Shown in pieces: positions 8,027-16,402 of a stretch of 64,000 bases of DNA. Origin of the DNA: Akkermansiaceae bacterium (GTDB taxonomy: Bacteria > Verrucomicrobiota > Verrucomicrobiia > Verrucomicrobiales > Akkermansiaceae). The stretch spans positions 29,554 to 93,553 of the forward strand of contig JAPKCM010000007.1 of NCBI GenBank assembly GCA_028822935.1. Direction: 5' to 3'. The notes beneath the pieces are model-generated. The model did not search any database. It saw only the letters and a list, made by a program, of their open reading frames with translations, and was not told where the DNA came from. A program made the translations under genes and the position numbers. Every line of letters begins with the position of its first letter. The first letter of the stretch is position 1.

Positions 8027-8710
8027 GTGGGAAAGGATAAAATTCCAGGAAAGACGATCTATCGTTTGTCGATTTATCATCGCTGTTTGAGACGTCTCGA
8101 AGATGCTGAAAAATCGACCATTTCTTCTTCCGCTCTCGCGAAAGCTGCCGGGGTGAATCCTGCCCAGCTTCGACGAGACCTGACTTATCTGGGAACCTTC
8201 GGAACTCGAGGCTTGGGGTATTCTGTTTTAGAACTGACGACTGCCATCGCTGAGATCTTGGGAAGGGCCCATTTGCAGCCTGTGGTTTTGATGGGTGCTG
8301 GAAATTTGGGAGCGGCGCTTCTCCGTTATGAGGGATTCCACAAGGAGGGATTTGAAGTAGTGGCAGCATTTGATGCAGCTCCTGACAAAGTGGCTCGCCG
8401 TGGAATTTCCATCCCGGTGTTTGATGTGAAAGAGATGCCGCAAATGGTCAAAAAACAGAGCATCCGGCTCGCGATTCTTTCAGTTCCGGTTGAGCACGCT
8501 CAGTCGGTGACAAATGACTTAGTAAAAGCAGGAATCCAGGGAATTCTGAGTTTTTCGCCAACCGTTTTGCAGGTTCCTAAAGAGGTCACAGTGAACAGCG
8601 TGGACCTCGCTCTGGAACTCGAGCAGGTTAGTTTGTTTGTGAAGTCGGCAGATCAAGCAGTTCCCGACCTGCGATCGGAGCTACCTCTTTCCGAGAAACC
8701 CAGCCCTTAG
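8027..8710 (+). CDS. rex: Redox-sensing transcriptional repressor Rex
   Basis: Homodimeric repressor that binds DNA when NADH/NAD+ is low and releases it when NADH rises. The 227-aa protein has an N-terminal winged helix (residues 1-80, with the recognition region GVNPAQLRRDLTYLG and the wing GTRGLGYSV). A Rossmann domain follows with VVLMGAGNLGAALLRY near residue 86 and the NADH-binding Asp in AAFDAAPDK. The C-terminal helix ELEQVSLFV is also present. The start is GTG at 8027. Its last 83 nt overlap the 3' end of the convergent batD-like gene. A perfect Rex operator lies upstream of nuoD at 52.6 kb in this window. Confidence 0.95.
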   Translation: MGKDKIPGKTIYRLSIYHRCLRRLEDAEKSTISSSALAKAAGVNPAQLRRDLTYLGTFGTRGLGYSVLELTTAIAEILGRAHLQPVVLMGAGNLGAALLRYEGFHKEGFEVVAAFDAAPDKVARRGISIPVFDVKEMPQMVKKQSIRLAILSVPVEHAQSVTNDLVKAGIQGILSFSPTVLQVPKEVTVNSVDLALELEQVSLFVKSADQAVPDLRSELPLSEKPSP

Positions 8711-10895
8711 AGCCACCCGGAAGTTCGATGAAACTCCAGTCACCGCTAATACCCTCGATTTTTCCGATACTTCCGAGAGGGATTATTCTTCCTGTTCCGG
8801 CTCCCTCAAAGGGCGCGTCGCGAAGAGCTTGTTCTGTCGTCACGATAGAAAGTTCCTTGAGAGGTTCAAAACTGATATCCCGAGGGTAGTAAAACTCGGC
8901 GAGCAGCCAGAGGGCTCCGGTGGCCAAGGTGATCGGAATTAGAAAAAAAGCCCACCGTCGGACTCTCATCACCAGAACGAAGAGCGACATTCCCAGCCCC
9001 CATAAAAAGGCGATGCCACAGTGGTGGAATAACGAGCGAGGGAGGAGGGTGATCATTTCCATGCCTCTGGGCTCCGCCAGACGAATCGAACCAGCGCTGT
9101 GGAGGAGAGGGGTCAGAGGTTCACTTTTATCGCCGTAGGCTTGATAGCGGTAGTAGTAGAGAATGGCGGCTGCGGTATTTCCGCGATCTTCCTCTTCGAG
9201 GGCCAAATTGTAAAAAGCCTCGGGGGTTGGGTTTGCGGTGATCTGCTCGATTAGTTCACCTCGTGTTTCGGATGCGTTGAGAAGCGATGGACTCAGGATG
9301 AGAGCGAGCAAGACGAGGGGAGCGAGCTGCCGGAGAACGGCAACGAGGGAACTTTTTTCCTTAGGAAGAATCAGCTCCGCTTTGGAGTCGGGATTGAAGC
9401 AGATTTTGTCTCGAGTTTTGATGATTTCGCTCGCGCCTTCGGGAAGTTGTTTTTTGTCACTCCAGCGATCCAGAAATCGGGAGGCACGGCGGAAGACTTC
9501 GGTTCGATCTTTCGAGGAGGTCACGTCATTTAGTTCCCTTGCGAACTCTCTTTGGGAGAGCGACTGTTTTTGTTTTTGCGCAAATTTGGGGCGAAGTGCC
9601 TTGATCAGCAGGTAGAGCGAAAGGAGTGCGGGGAAGATTTGCCAGAACCAAAGTGGTTGTGAAACGGCGACCGCCGGGATGACGTAGGAGCCGGAAGTGA
9701 GAGGCGCGCTTTTACTCCCTTTCTCCGTGGGTGAAGCGGTGACAGGGTTGGGATTTTTAGAAGCGGATACGGTGAGCGGAATTCCCGGAGTTAGGGAACT
9801 GCTATATTGGGAAAGGATGGGATCGAAGTAAACGAGCTCATAAGGAGGGAGCCGATCGGTGACTTGATTAGGTCGAACCACTTGGGAGAACTCCACTGTG
9901 CCGGAGAGAGTGCGGCGGTCGGTTCCCTGGGGTTTCTTGGTGATATCGAATTGTTTAAAGTGGCTCGCTTCATCGAGGAACCTCGGAGGTCCGAGTTGGT
10001 CAAGGTTTCCTGATCCGGTGATTTGAAGTTCTACCGTGAGAGGGTCGCCGACTTCGATTTCGCGGCCGGCGACACTCGCTGAGAGCCGGAAGTTACCGAT
10101 CGCTCCTGCGAATCCTGGAGGGGAGGGGCTGGGGAGTTCTTTGACATTAAGGAGAATCTCATCAAAGAGGCATTTTATTTGATATCGTTCCCATGAAATA
10201 TTTCCCCGGCCCGAAGAGCTGCGGGTGACCAATGGTTCTACGGTGCCGGGCCCAATTTTCACCGGGCCGGTCTTCAGTGGAGTGACGGCGCTGCGATAGG
10301 TGACGGCGGAAAAAGATTGACCATTTTGCTGAAGTCCTCCGGCGCTCTTGACGGGATCAAAACGCCACATCACCGCTTCATTTTTCTCAATTTCGGCATA
10401 ACGCGCATTTACGAGCTGGAGGCGATCGGACAAGTAGAGGCGCGCTTCGATGGTCTGCGTCTCACCGAGATAGGGAGTGAGGTTGTTGATGAAAATGGTC
10501 GAGTAGTAAGGGTAGTTCTGCCCTCCAATTGAGATTGAATTCTTTTTGAGTTGATTCCTCGATGCGACGGTAAGAGTGAGGGGATTGCTGACAATCTGCC
10601 CTATCCTGAAAGGAAGGATGGTGAAAGTTCCACTCTTGATGGAGGAAACGGCATAAGTAAATTTGACCGAGACATCTCTGTTCACAATGTGGCGGCTGTA
10701 TCTTTCCTGCCGAAGAGTGAGTGGGCTGACGTTAGGCTGGGTGGGCCATCCGGTGACGTTGATGTTTCGCACCGTAATGGTGACGAGTGCCACCTCTCCT
10801 TCAACGACAAAAGAGCTACTCAGCTCGGCTTGAAGCGAGGGAGTCTGGCCCCAAAGAGATTGGGCCAGGAGCAAAAAAAGAAGGGCGCGTAACAT
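8628..10895 (-). CDS. batD: BatD-BatE fusion: exported protein with TPR-like region and C-terminal SH3 domain
   Basis: About 755 aa. A signal peptide (MLRALLFLLLAQSLWG) is followed by BatD-type beta-sandwich repeats up to about residue 390. A membrane segment (LWFWQIFPALLSLYLLI), a cytoplasmic part and a second hydrophobic stretch (LAPLVLLALILSPSLL) come next. A BatE-like region then carries a TPR-type motif (EAFYNLALEEEDRGN), two more membrane helices and a bacterial SH3 domain ending in KGWVSRKEVAPI. BatD and BatE are usually separate proteins of the Bacteroides aerotolerance membrane complex. ATG at 10895 gives the signal peptide directly; a TTG three codons upstream is less likely. Its 3' end overlaps rex. 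Confidence 0.85.
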   Translation of the reverse strand: MLRALLFLLLAQSLWGQTPSLQAELSSSFVVEGEVALVTITVRNINVTGWPTQPNVSPLTLRQERYSRHIVNRDVSVKFTYAVSSIKSGTFTILPFRIGQIVSNPLTLTVASRNQLKKNSISIGGQNYPYYSTIFINNLTPYLGETQTIEARLYLSDRLQLVNARYAEIEKNEAVMWRFDPVKSAGGLQQNGQSFSAVTYRSAVTPLKTGPVKIGPGTVEPLVTRSSSGRGNISWERYQIKCLFDEILLNVKELPSPSPPGFAGAIGNFRLSASVAGREIEVGDPLTVELQITGSGNLDQLGPPRFLDEASHFKQFDITKKPQGTDRRTLSGTVEFSQVVRPNQVTDRLPPYELVYFDPILSQYSSSLTPGIPLTVSASKNPNPVTASPTEKGSKSAPLTSGSYVIPAVAVSQPLWFWQIFPALLSLYLLIKALRPKFAQKQKQSLSQREFARELNDVTSSKDRTEVFRRASRFLDRWSDKKQLPEGASEIIKTRDKICFNPDSKAELILPKEKSSLVAVLRQLAPLVLLALILSPSLLNASETRGELIEQITANPTPEAFYNLALEEEDRGNTAAAILYYYRYQAYGDKSEPLTPLLHSAGSIRLAEPRGMEMITLLPRSLFHHCGIAFLWGLGMSLFVLVMRVRRWAFFLIPITLATGALWLLAEFYYPRDISFEPLKELSIVTTEQALRDAPFEGAGTGRIIPLGSIGKIEGISGDWSFIELPGGSKGWVSRKEVAPIAGRELLDLPTSQTN

Positions 10896-10919
10896 GCTAA
10901 TCAATGAAAGAGGGGCTGA

Positions 10920-12875
10920 TTACCAATCCTTTTTAGGACGGCGAAGAACACGACGCTGAGAGCTTGGGGGACGTTTGCCGAAGTCAGCTTGTTGATTAAG
11001 GATACGGCGGGCCCGCTCTTCAGCGGTCTCTTCCTTGGGAGGTTTTTCTTCCGGTTGAAGGTTCGCCATTTCTTCCTCCTCGCCCTTTTCTTGATCGGAT
11101 TCAGATGCCTCGGACTCTTGGGGATCTGATTCCTTCTGGCCGTCCTTCTTTTCTGATTTGTCAGGCTGACCTTCTTTGCCCTCTTCTTTTTTAGGGTCAC
11201 CCGCCTCTCCATCTTTTGGATCCCCGTCTTCGGGCTTGGGATCTCCTTTCTCCTTGGGGTCATCGGACTGTTCCTCCTTGGGTTTGCCTTCTTGATCCTT
11301 CGGATCGTCTGCGGCTTTCTCGGAGTCTTCTTGATCGTCCTTTTTTGACTCCTCTTCGTCCGATGATTCTTCTTTGTCGTCTTTTTCTTCCGACTCGTCT
11401 TTGTCTTCCTGCTCCTCGGATTGATCTTTCTTGAGGAGAGATTTGACGAAGGAGAGATTTTCCTCGGCCTCTTTAGTGGGCTCTATTTTGAGACTTTCCT
11501 CATAGTGCTTCACTGCACCTCCCCAAGCTTTCTGCCGTTCGGCTTGATCCTCATGAGAAGAGCCGAGGTAGAAGAGAGAGTTCGCCAACCCGTAGTGAGC
11601 ATCTTGTCGGATCTCGGTATTGCTTGCTAGGAGCGCTTGGCTGTAGGACGAGACGGCTGACCCCCAGAGCTTGGCTTTGGAGGCGGAGGCGCCGGAAGCG
11701 AGGTGGAGTTGGGCACTTCTTTCACCGGTGGCCGATTCCGCCGCTTCGTAGAAATGTTCGTGAGCTGCTTCATGATCACCGCGTTCGTTCGCGGCTTTTC
11801 CTTGGTAGATTTCCCTGAGTTCTCCAGCCTGCGCTTGGTCCACCGAAGAAAAGAAGACCATGATCGCGAGACAGGCTGCGATCGGGGCTGAAGGGAGACG
11901 ACTGACAATGACTGAACTCATAAGAAATAGGAGGCCTGGAAGAAGAAACCATTGATAGACCGGTTTCGCAATCCGTTGGTGATTTCCTTCTTGCTGAAAA
12001 ACATCCATGCGATCAACGGCGGCGTTGAGGGTTTGAAGAAAATCACCGCCTGCGCCCTTTGAATAAACACCTCCTGTCTTCGCCGCAATGGTGCGGAGGG
12101 ATTCTTCTTTGAGCTGGCTGACGACCCGATTGTTTCGTCGATCAACGAAGAAGCCGTCGCGCATCCGAGGATCCCTAATGAAGTCACCTTTTTCAGACCC
12201 AAAACCGAGTGAGTAAATGAAGACCCCTTGGCCCTTCGCGCGCCGTGCCGCGGACTCAATTCCGGATGAATGATCTTCGCCGTCGCTAAAGACGACCATG
12301 ACATTATTGCGTTGCTTCGTTTCGACGAGAACCTCGACGGCATCCTTGAGTGCCTGAGAGAGATCGGATCCACCCAGAGGAAGGTCGAGCGGATTGAGTT
12401 GGCTGATAGTCTGGGTGAGGAAGGTATGATCGATGGTGAGCGGAACGGTGATCTGAGTTTCACCGGAGAAGATAAGGAGACCGATCCGGTCATTGGGGAA
12501 ACGGTCCACGATTTCAAGGGCAGCAGCTTTCGCGGCATCAAGCCGACTCCCTGAGCCGACATCTTCGGTGAGCATGCTTTGAGAAATGTCCATGCAGAGC
12601 AATAGGTTACGGCCTTCATTGCGGGTCTCGATCCATTCTTCTCCCGCTTCCGGCATCGCCAGTGAAGTCACCAAGAGCAGGAGGCCTAGCATCGCCAAAG
12701 CAAGTCCAACAAAGTGCTTCGTTACCGAACGTGGGTGACTGAGGCGCTTTCTGAGTCTTTCTGCAATGAGTTGTTTCCAAGCTTTACCACGTCGCTTCCA
12801 GATAAATATCTGAAGAACGATCACCAGGGGGATCGCGATCAGCAAAAGAAACCAGAGAGGCACGGCGAAACTCAT
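10920..12875 (-). CDS. batB: BatB-BatC fusion: membrane VWA domain plus TPR region
   Basis: 651 aa. Two N-terminal membrane helices lead into a von Willebrand factor A domain with the MIDAS motif DISQS near residue 95 and FSDGEDHSSG. A third helix (near 310) and an Ala-rich hydrophobic stretch follow. Residues about 350-470 contain TPR-type helices (the part that is BatC in other genomes), then about 130 residues that are almost only Asp, Glu, Lys, Ser, Pro and Gly, and a basic tail. The acidic part is probably disordered. It follows batA by 3 nt and precedes batD-E by about 25 nt, so it belongs to one operon. Confidence 0.9.
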   Translation of the reverse strand: MSFAVPLWFLLLIAIPLVIVLQIFIWKRRGKAWKQLIAERLRKRLSHPRSVTKHFVGLALAMLGLLLLVTSLAMPEAGEEWIETRNEGRNLLLCMDISQSMLTEDVGSGSRLDAAKAAALEIVDRFPNDRIGLLIFSGETQITVPLTIDHTFLTQTISQLNPLDLPLGGSDLSQALKDAVEVLVETKQRNNVMVVFSDGEDHSSGIESAARRAKGQGVFIYSLGFGSEKGDFIRDPRMRDGFFVDRRNNRVVSQLKEESLRTIAAKTGGVYSKGAGGDFLQTLNAAVDRMDVFQQEGNHQRIAKPVYQWFLLPGLLFLMSSVIVSRLPSAPIAACLAIMVFFSSVDQAQAGELREIYQGKAANERGDHEAAHEHFYEAAESATGERSAQLHLASGASASKAKLWGSAVSSYSQALLASNTEIRQDAHYGLANSLFYLGSSHEDQAERQKAWGGAVKHYEESLKIEPTKEAEENLSFVKSLLKKDQSEEQEDKDESEEKDDKEESSDEEESKKDDQEDSEKAADDPKDQEGKPKEEQSDDPKEKGDPKPEDGDPKDGEAGDPKKEEGKEGQPDKSEKKDGQKESDPQESEASESDQEKGEEEEMANLQPEEKPPKEETAEERARRILNQQADFGKRPPSSQRRVLRRPKKDW

Positions 12876-12878
12876 GGA

Positions 12879-13883
12879 CTAGGGGAAAGGCGGGGGATTG
12901 AAGGCCATCATAAGGAAGTATCCCACGAGTGCGATGACGCTGGGAGCGAGGAACCACGGGTAATATTCTTTCACTTGAATCCAGCTGGAGCGCACAACTT
13001 CAGTTTTCTCCAAGTCATCGATACTTTTAAAAGCGTCACGGAGATCAGAAATATCTTTGGCCCGGAAGAATTCTCCACCGGTGGTGGATGCAATTTTGAT
13101 CAAGGTATCTTCATCGTATTCCTGCCGGGCCACTCCCTGAAGCCGGCCTTCTTCGCTTCCGATGGCGATGGTGTAGATTTTGATTCCGAGATCGTTTGCC
13201 AACTCGGCAGCTTGTTCGGGAGAAATCTTTCCGGAGTTATTGGCGCCGTCGGTGACGAGGACGACAATTTTACTCTTCGATTCTTTTTGGTTGTCGAGTC
13301 GGATGCTGGCGGCATTGATAGCACTTCCGATGGCGGTTCCACCTTCTTCAGGGCGACCATTGAAGAGGATGATGTCGCCGATCTTGCTCTTCAAAATTTC
13401 GTGCTCAAGTGTCAAAGGAGCAACGGTGTAAGGACGACCGGAAAAAGAGACGAGGCCGATTCGATCATCGGCACGTTGCTTGATGAAGGTTAGAATGACG
13501 TCGCGAGCCGCATCAATCCTTCGCTGAGGGCGCATGAAGCGTGGATCGGAGGACTGAAAATCCCGCGTGTTCATGGATTGGGAAATATCGAGGGCAACCA
13601 GGATATCGATTCCGCTAGCCGTTCGTGAGCTCCTTTCGTTTTGCCACTGTGGTCGAGCGAGAGCAAAGATCGCGGGGATCAGGATGAAAGGTAGAATGAG
13701 GGGTGCAAGTTTGAAGGGACGATCCTTCGACTTATATCCCAAGGTTCCCAGAACACGAAGAGTAGGATAGATGACCCAGCTTTGAGCCCCTTGCTTGTAT
13801 CCAAACCAGATGAGAGCCGGAAGGGCCAGAAGGAGCAAGAGCCACCAAGGTTGCGCAAAGACAAAGTGATCGGAAGCGCTCAT
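12879..13883 (-). CDS. batA: BatA, membrane-anchored VWA protein
   Basis: 334 aa. Two N-terminal membrane helices (WWLLLLLALPALIWF and LAPLILPFILIPAIFAL) flank a short loop. A VWA domain follows with MIDAS residues DISQSMNTRD near 95, the Thr in the PEEGGTAIG region and VTDGANNSG. A C-terminal helix (WFLAPSVIALVGYFLMM) anchors the other end. BatA and BatB are thought to form a membrane complex. The ATG overlaps the stop of the preceding DUF4381 gene (ATGA). Confidence 0.93.
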   Translation of the reverse strand: MSASDHFVFAQPWWLLLLLALPALIWFGYKQGAQSWVIYPTLRVLGTLGYKSKDRPFKLAPLILPFILIPAIFALARPQWQNERSSRTASGIDILVALDISQSMNTRDFQSSDPRFMRPQRRIDAARDVILTFIKQRADDRIGLVSFSGRPYTVAPLTLEHEILKSKIGDIILFNGRPEEGGTAIGSAINAASIRLDNQKESKSKIVVLVTDGANNSGKISPEQAAELANDLGIKIYTIAIGSEEGRLQGVARQEYDEDTLIKIASTTGGEFFRAKDISDLRDAFKSIDDLEKTEVVRSSWIQVKEYYPWFLAPSVIALVGYFLMMAFNPPPFP

Positions 13884-14404
13884 GCTGGGGTCTCCGAAGA
13901 TTGGGATTGGCGGATCTCGTTTAGCACAGTGGACGCTTGTTCGAGGAATTGAAGTGCGCGCTGGTCATCGACCTGGGATCGAGCGTATTTCGCGGAACTG
14001 AGATCGAGGAGAAAGGAGCGCACGGAAGAAGGGACGCGATTCAGGCTTTCCAGACGCACGGCCATTTCTTCATCAGTTTCGTAGAGAGCTGGATCGTGGA
14101 GGACGTGTGAGAGGCATTCTCGCATGATGAGTGAAACCGCGGATGCGAATCGGCCGATGGGGAGTGAGGTAACCTGATCCGTCAAGTTACCCAAGCACTG
14201 TTGAGCGAGGATATATTGATCAGGACCAAATGCCACTGGCTGGGCCTTCTTGGTGCAGAGACGGCGGATTAGGCAGACGATAATCGCGATAATCGCGAGC
14301 GACACCACGGCGATAGCGACCCAGACCCATAAAGGAGTGCCCGGGAGGTAATCCTCCGGGGCTCCGATATCGTGGGGAAGCGCGGGCAGTTCTTCGTCTG
14401 GCAT
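13880..14404 (-). CDS. DUF4381-type membrane protein of the bat operon
   Basis: 174 aa with one N-terminal membrane helix (LWVWVAIAVVSLAIIAIIVCLI, residues about 25-46) and a helical cytoplasmic domain. Small proteins of this type sit between DUF58 and batA genes in many genomes, and their biochemical role is unknown. It starts 4 nt after DUF58 and overlaps batA by 4 nt, which suggests translational coupling. Confidence 0.75.
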   Translation of the reverse strand: MPDEELPALPHDIGAPEDYLPGTPLWVWVAIAVVSLAIIAIIVCLIRRLCTKKAQPVAFGPDQYILAQQCLGNLTDQVTSLPIGRFASAVSLIMRECLSHVLHDPALYETDEEMAVRLESLNRVPSSVRSFLLDLSSAKYARSQVDDQRALQFLEQASTVLNEIRQSQSSETPA

Positions 14405-14407
14405 TGT

Positions 14408-15298
14408 TTAGTTTTTTCGCCGGGCGCGGCGCTGGAAAAGTTGATGGAGTGAGGGGAGGTAGTCTTCAGTGGTAGAAATCTCCACGTGATCGATGCCTTG
14501 CTTGTTGAAGAAAGCGGTAAGTCCCTCCCGATATCTTCGCGAAAGTTTCGAAAGTCCCATTTGGGCATTCGGATTCGAGGTGTTTACGACCGTGGAAAAG
14601 CCCGATTCGGGATCTTTGAACTGAACTTTCCCAACTGCAGGGATATTCTGCTCTAGCGGATCGATGAGAGAGAGGGCGACCACGTCATGCTGCCGGGCCA
14701 GCGACCCCAGCGTTTTTTCGAAGCCCCAGTCAATGAAGTCGGAGATGAAGAAGATCAGCGATTTTCTCTTGAGTGACTGATGGAGGAATTCGCACGCGGA
14801 AGAGATCGAGGTTGTCGGATCTTTGGGTTTCGTGGTGAGAACTTCTCTAATCGCTCTGATCACGTTTTTGCCACCCTTTCTGGGAGGGAGGTAGATGTCG
14901 GGCCCCTTGGAAAAGAGGAGAAGTCCTACTTTGTCTCCATTGTAGCGCGCGCTAAATCCCATGAGAGCAGTAAGTTCAGCGGCTCGTTCGCGCTTAGAGA
15001 GTCCTTCACTTCCGAAATCAGTTGAACCAGAGATATCGACGACGATGATTACTGAGAGTTCACGCTCTTCCTTAAATTTGCGAATGTAGGTTTCATGCAT
15101 CCTTGCCGTGACATTCCAATCAATGAAGCGGATTTCATCACCTGGCTGATATTCCCGGAATTCATCGAAATCGAGTCCCGCACCCTTGAAAGAAGAGTGA
15201 TATTCACCCGAAAAGGTCTCACTTGCTAAGCGGCGGGCACGAATCTCCAGCCGGCGCACTTGCCGCATCATCTCTTCGATGCTTTCCTCGTCTGTCAT
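14408..15298 (-). CDS. DUF58 protein, bat operon
   Basis: 296 aa, cytoplasmic. The DUF58 signature is present: GEYHSSFKGAGLDFDEFREY, then GDEIRFIDWNVTARM near residue 75. A VWA-like fold follows with VVDISGSTDFG. DUF58 proteins accompany MoxR ATPases and VWA proteins, but here the nearest moxR is about 6 kb away in the second module. First gene of the bat-like operon that runs to the batD-E fusion. Confidence 0.9.
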   Translation of the reverse strand: MTDEESIEEMMRQVRRLEIRARRLASETFSGEYHSSFKGAGLDFDEFREYQPGDEIRFIDWNVTARMHETYIRKFKEERELSVIIVVDISGSTDFGSEGLSKRERAAELTALMGFSARYNGDKVGLLLFSKGPDIYLPPRKGGKNVIRAIREVLTTKPKDPTTSISSACEFLHQSLKRKSLIFFISDFIDWGFEKTLGSLARQHDVVALSLIDPLEQNIPAVGKVQFKDPESGFSTVVNTSNPNAQMGLSKLSRRYREGLTAFFNKQGIDHVEISTTEDYLPSLHQLFQRRARRKN

Positions 15299-15397
15299 CC
15301 TCCGTGGGATCTTCTCTTCTTTGGAAGGGCTTTTCGAGCTGAAATACCATCATTTTAAAGGAACATTAATCTAGGTTTCGTTTCTGAACTTGTGGAG

Positions 15398-15417
15398 TTT
15401 TCGGTAATTACTGAAAA
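15398..15417. promoter_or_regulatory. Near-perfect 20-bp palindrome upstream of the sigma factor gene
   Basis: TTTTCGGTAATTACTGAAAA is palindromic except for one base pair. It lies in the 195-bp divergent intergenic region between the DUF58 gene and the sigma factor gene, where an operator would be expected. No known regulator is assigned. Confidence 0.4.
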
Positions 15418-15493
15418 TTAGTGGCTTTTTTCTAGCGGAAGTGGGAATTAGCACTATTCTGACTTCATACCCAATCACAAGGTTCTTAATCCC

Positions 15494-16351
15494 ATGACAA
15501 AAAGCTCAGAAAACAGCAGCACGAGTGTCTACATGCGTGAAATCATGAAGACTGATCTAATCACTCCTGAAAAGGAGATCGAACTGGCAGATCGTATTTC
15601 CAAGGGTGATGGAAAGGCAAGAGAGCACCTCATCAAGGCAAATCTTCGCTTGGTCGTGAAAATTGCCCGCGACTACTCAGATTACGGACTTCCTCTTGCT
15701 GACCTTATTTCGGAAGGGAACATTGGCCTGATGAAAGCGGTTGATAAATTTGATCCTGAAAAGGGAGGGAAACTCTCGACCTACGCCGCTTGGTGGATCA
15801 AGCAGTCGATCAAGCGCGCCCTTTCGAACCAGAGCAAGACGATTCGTCTGCCGGTCCACATGATCGACAAGTTGGCCAAGGTGCGTCGGATTTCCGCGAT
15901 TCTTTCGGAGGATCTGGGTCGTCTTTCGACAAACGAGGAGTTGAGTGAAGAGCTTGGTATTCCCCTCAAGAAACTAGTCCTCTTGAAGCAGTATGCCATG
16001 CGCCCGGTCTCGCTTGACGCGCCTCTTGGCGATGATGACGGAACTCAGCTTGGAGAAATAGTTCAAGACGAGAAGGCGGCTGATCCCTCGATGACTTTGG
16101 AAAACAGCAATCTCCACGGGGAACTCGATGAACTCCTCGGTAGTCTGGATGAGCGGGAAGCGCACATCATTGATCACCGTTTCGGACTCAACGGAAAGAA
16201 GCCTCTGACGCTTGAAGAAATTAGCCGAGACTTCGGTGTGAGCCGGGAACGGATTCGCCAGGTGCAGAATATTGCCCTTGCGAAGATGAAGAAGATCCTT
16301 GGCAAAAAAGACGAGCCTACAGCCTCGTCGATGGAACCTCATCGCGCTTGA
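15494..16351 (+). CDS. Sigma-70 family RNA polymerase sigma factor (RpoD/RpoS-like, short)
   Basis: 285 aa, without the long region 1.1 of a primary sigma factor. Region 1.2 (VYMREIMKTDLITPEKEIELADRI in part), region 2 (NLRLVVKIARDYS, then LISEGNIGLMKAVDKFDP and TYAAWWIKQSIKRAL), region 3 and region 4 are present. The -35-binding helix is VSRERIRQVQNIALAKM. This is the group 1/2 type that recognises -35/-10 promoters; its length points to an alternative (group 2) factor. It stands alone between the two VWA modules, divergent from the first and convergent with the second, and ends at a strong hairpin. Confidence 0.93.
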   Translation: MTKSSENSSTSVYMREIMKTDLITPEKEIELADRISKGDGKAREHLIKANLRLVVKIARDYSDYGLPLADLISEGNIGLMKAVDKFDPEKGGKLSTYAAWWIKQSIKRALSNQSKTIRLPVHMIDKLAKVRRISAILSEDLGRLSTNEELSEELGIPLKKLVLLKQYAMRPVSLDAPLGDDDGTQLGEIVQDEKAADPSMTLENSNLHGELDELLGSLDEREAHIIDHRFGLNGKKPLTLEEISRDFGVSRERIRQVQNIALAKMKKILGKKDEPTASSMEPHRA

Positions 16352-16380
16352 TTTTAGATCGCTTTCTTAAATTTGATTCC

Positions 16381-16402
16381 GGGACCTTCTTCAGAAGGTC
16401 CC
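16381..16402. terminator. Hairpin between converging genes (sigma factor and VWA protein)
   Basis: GGGACCTTC and GAAGGTCCC form a perfect 9-bp stem with a 4-nt loop, followed by GTTTAGTTT on the plus strand. It overlaps the last codons of the minus-strand VWA gene, so it probably ends transcription of the sigma gene and perhaps of both genes. The T-run is short. Confidence 0.65.
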
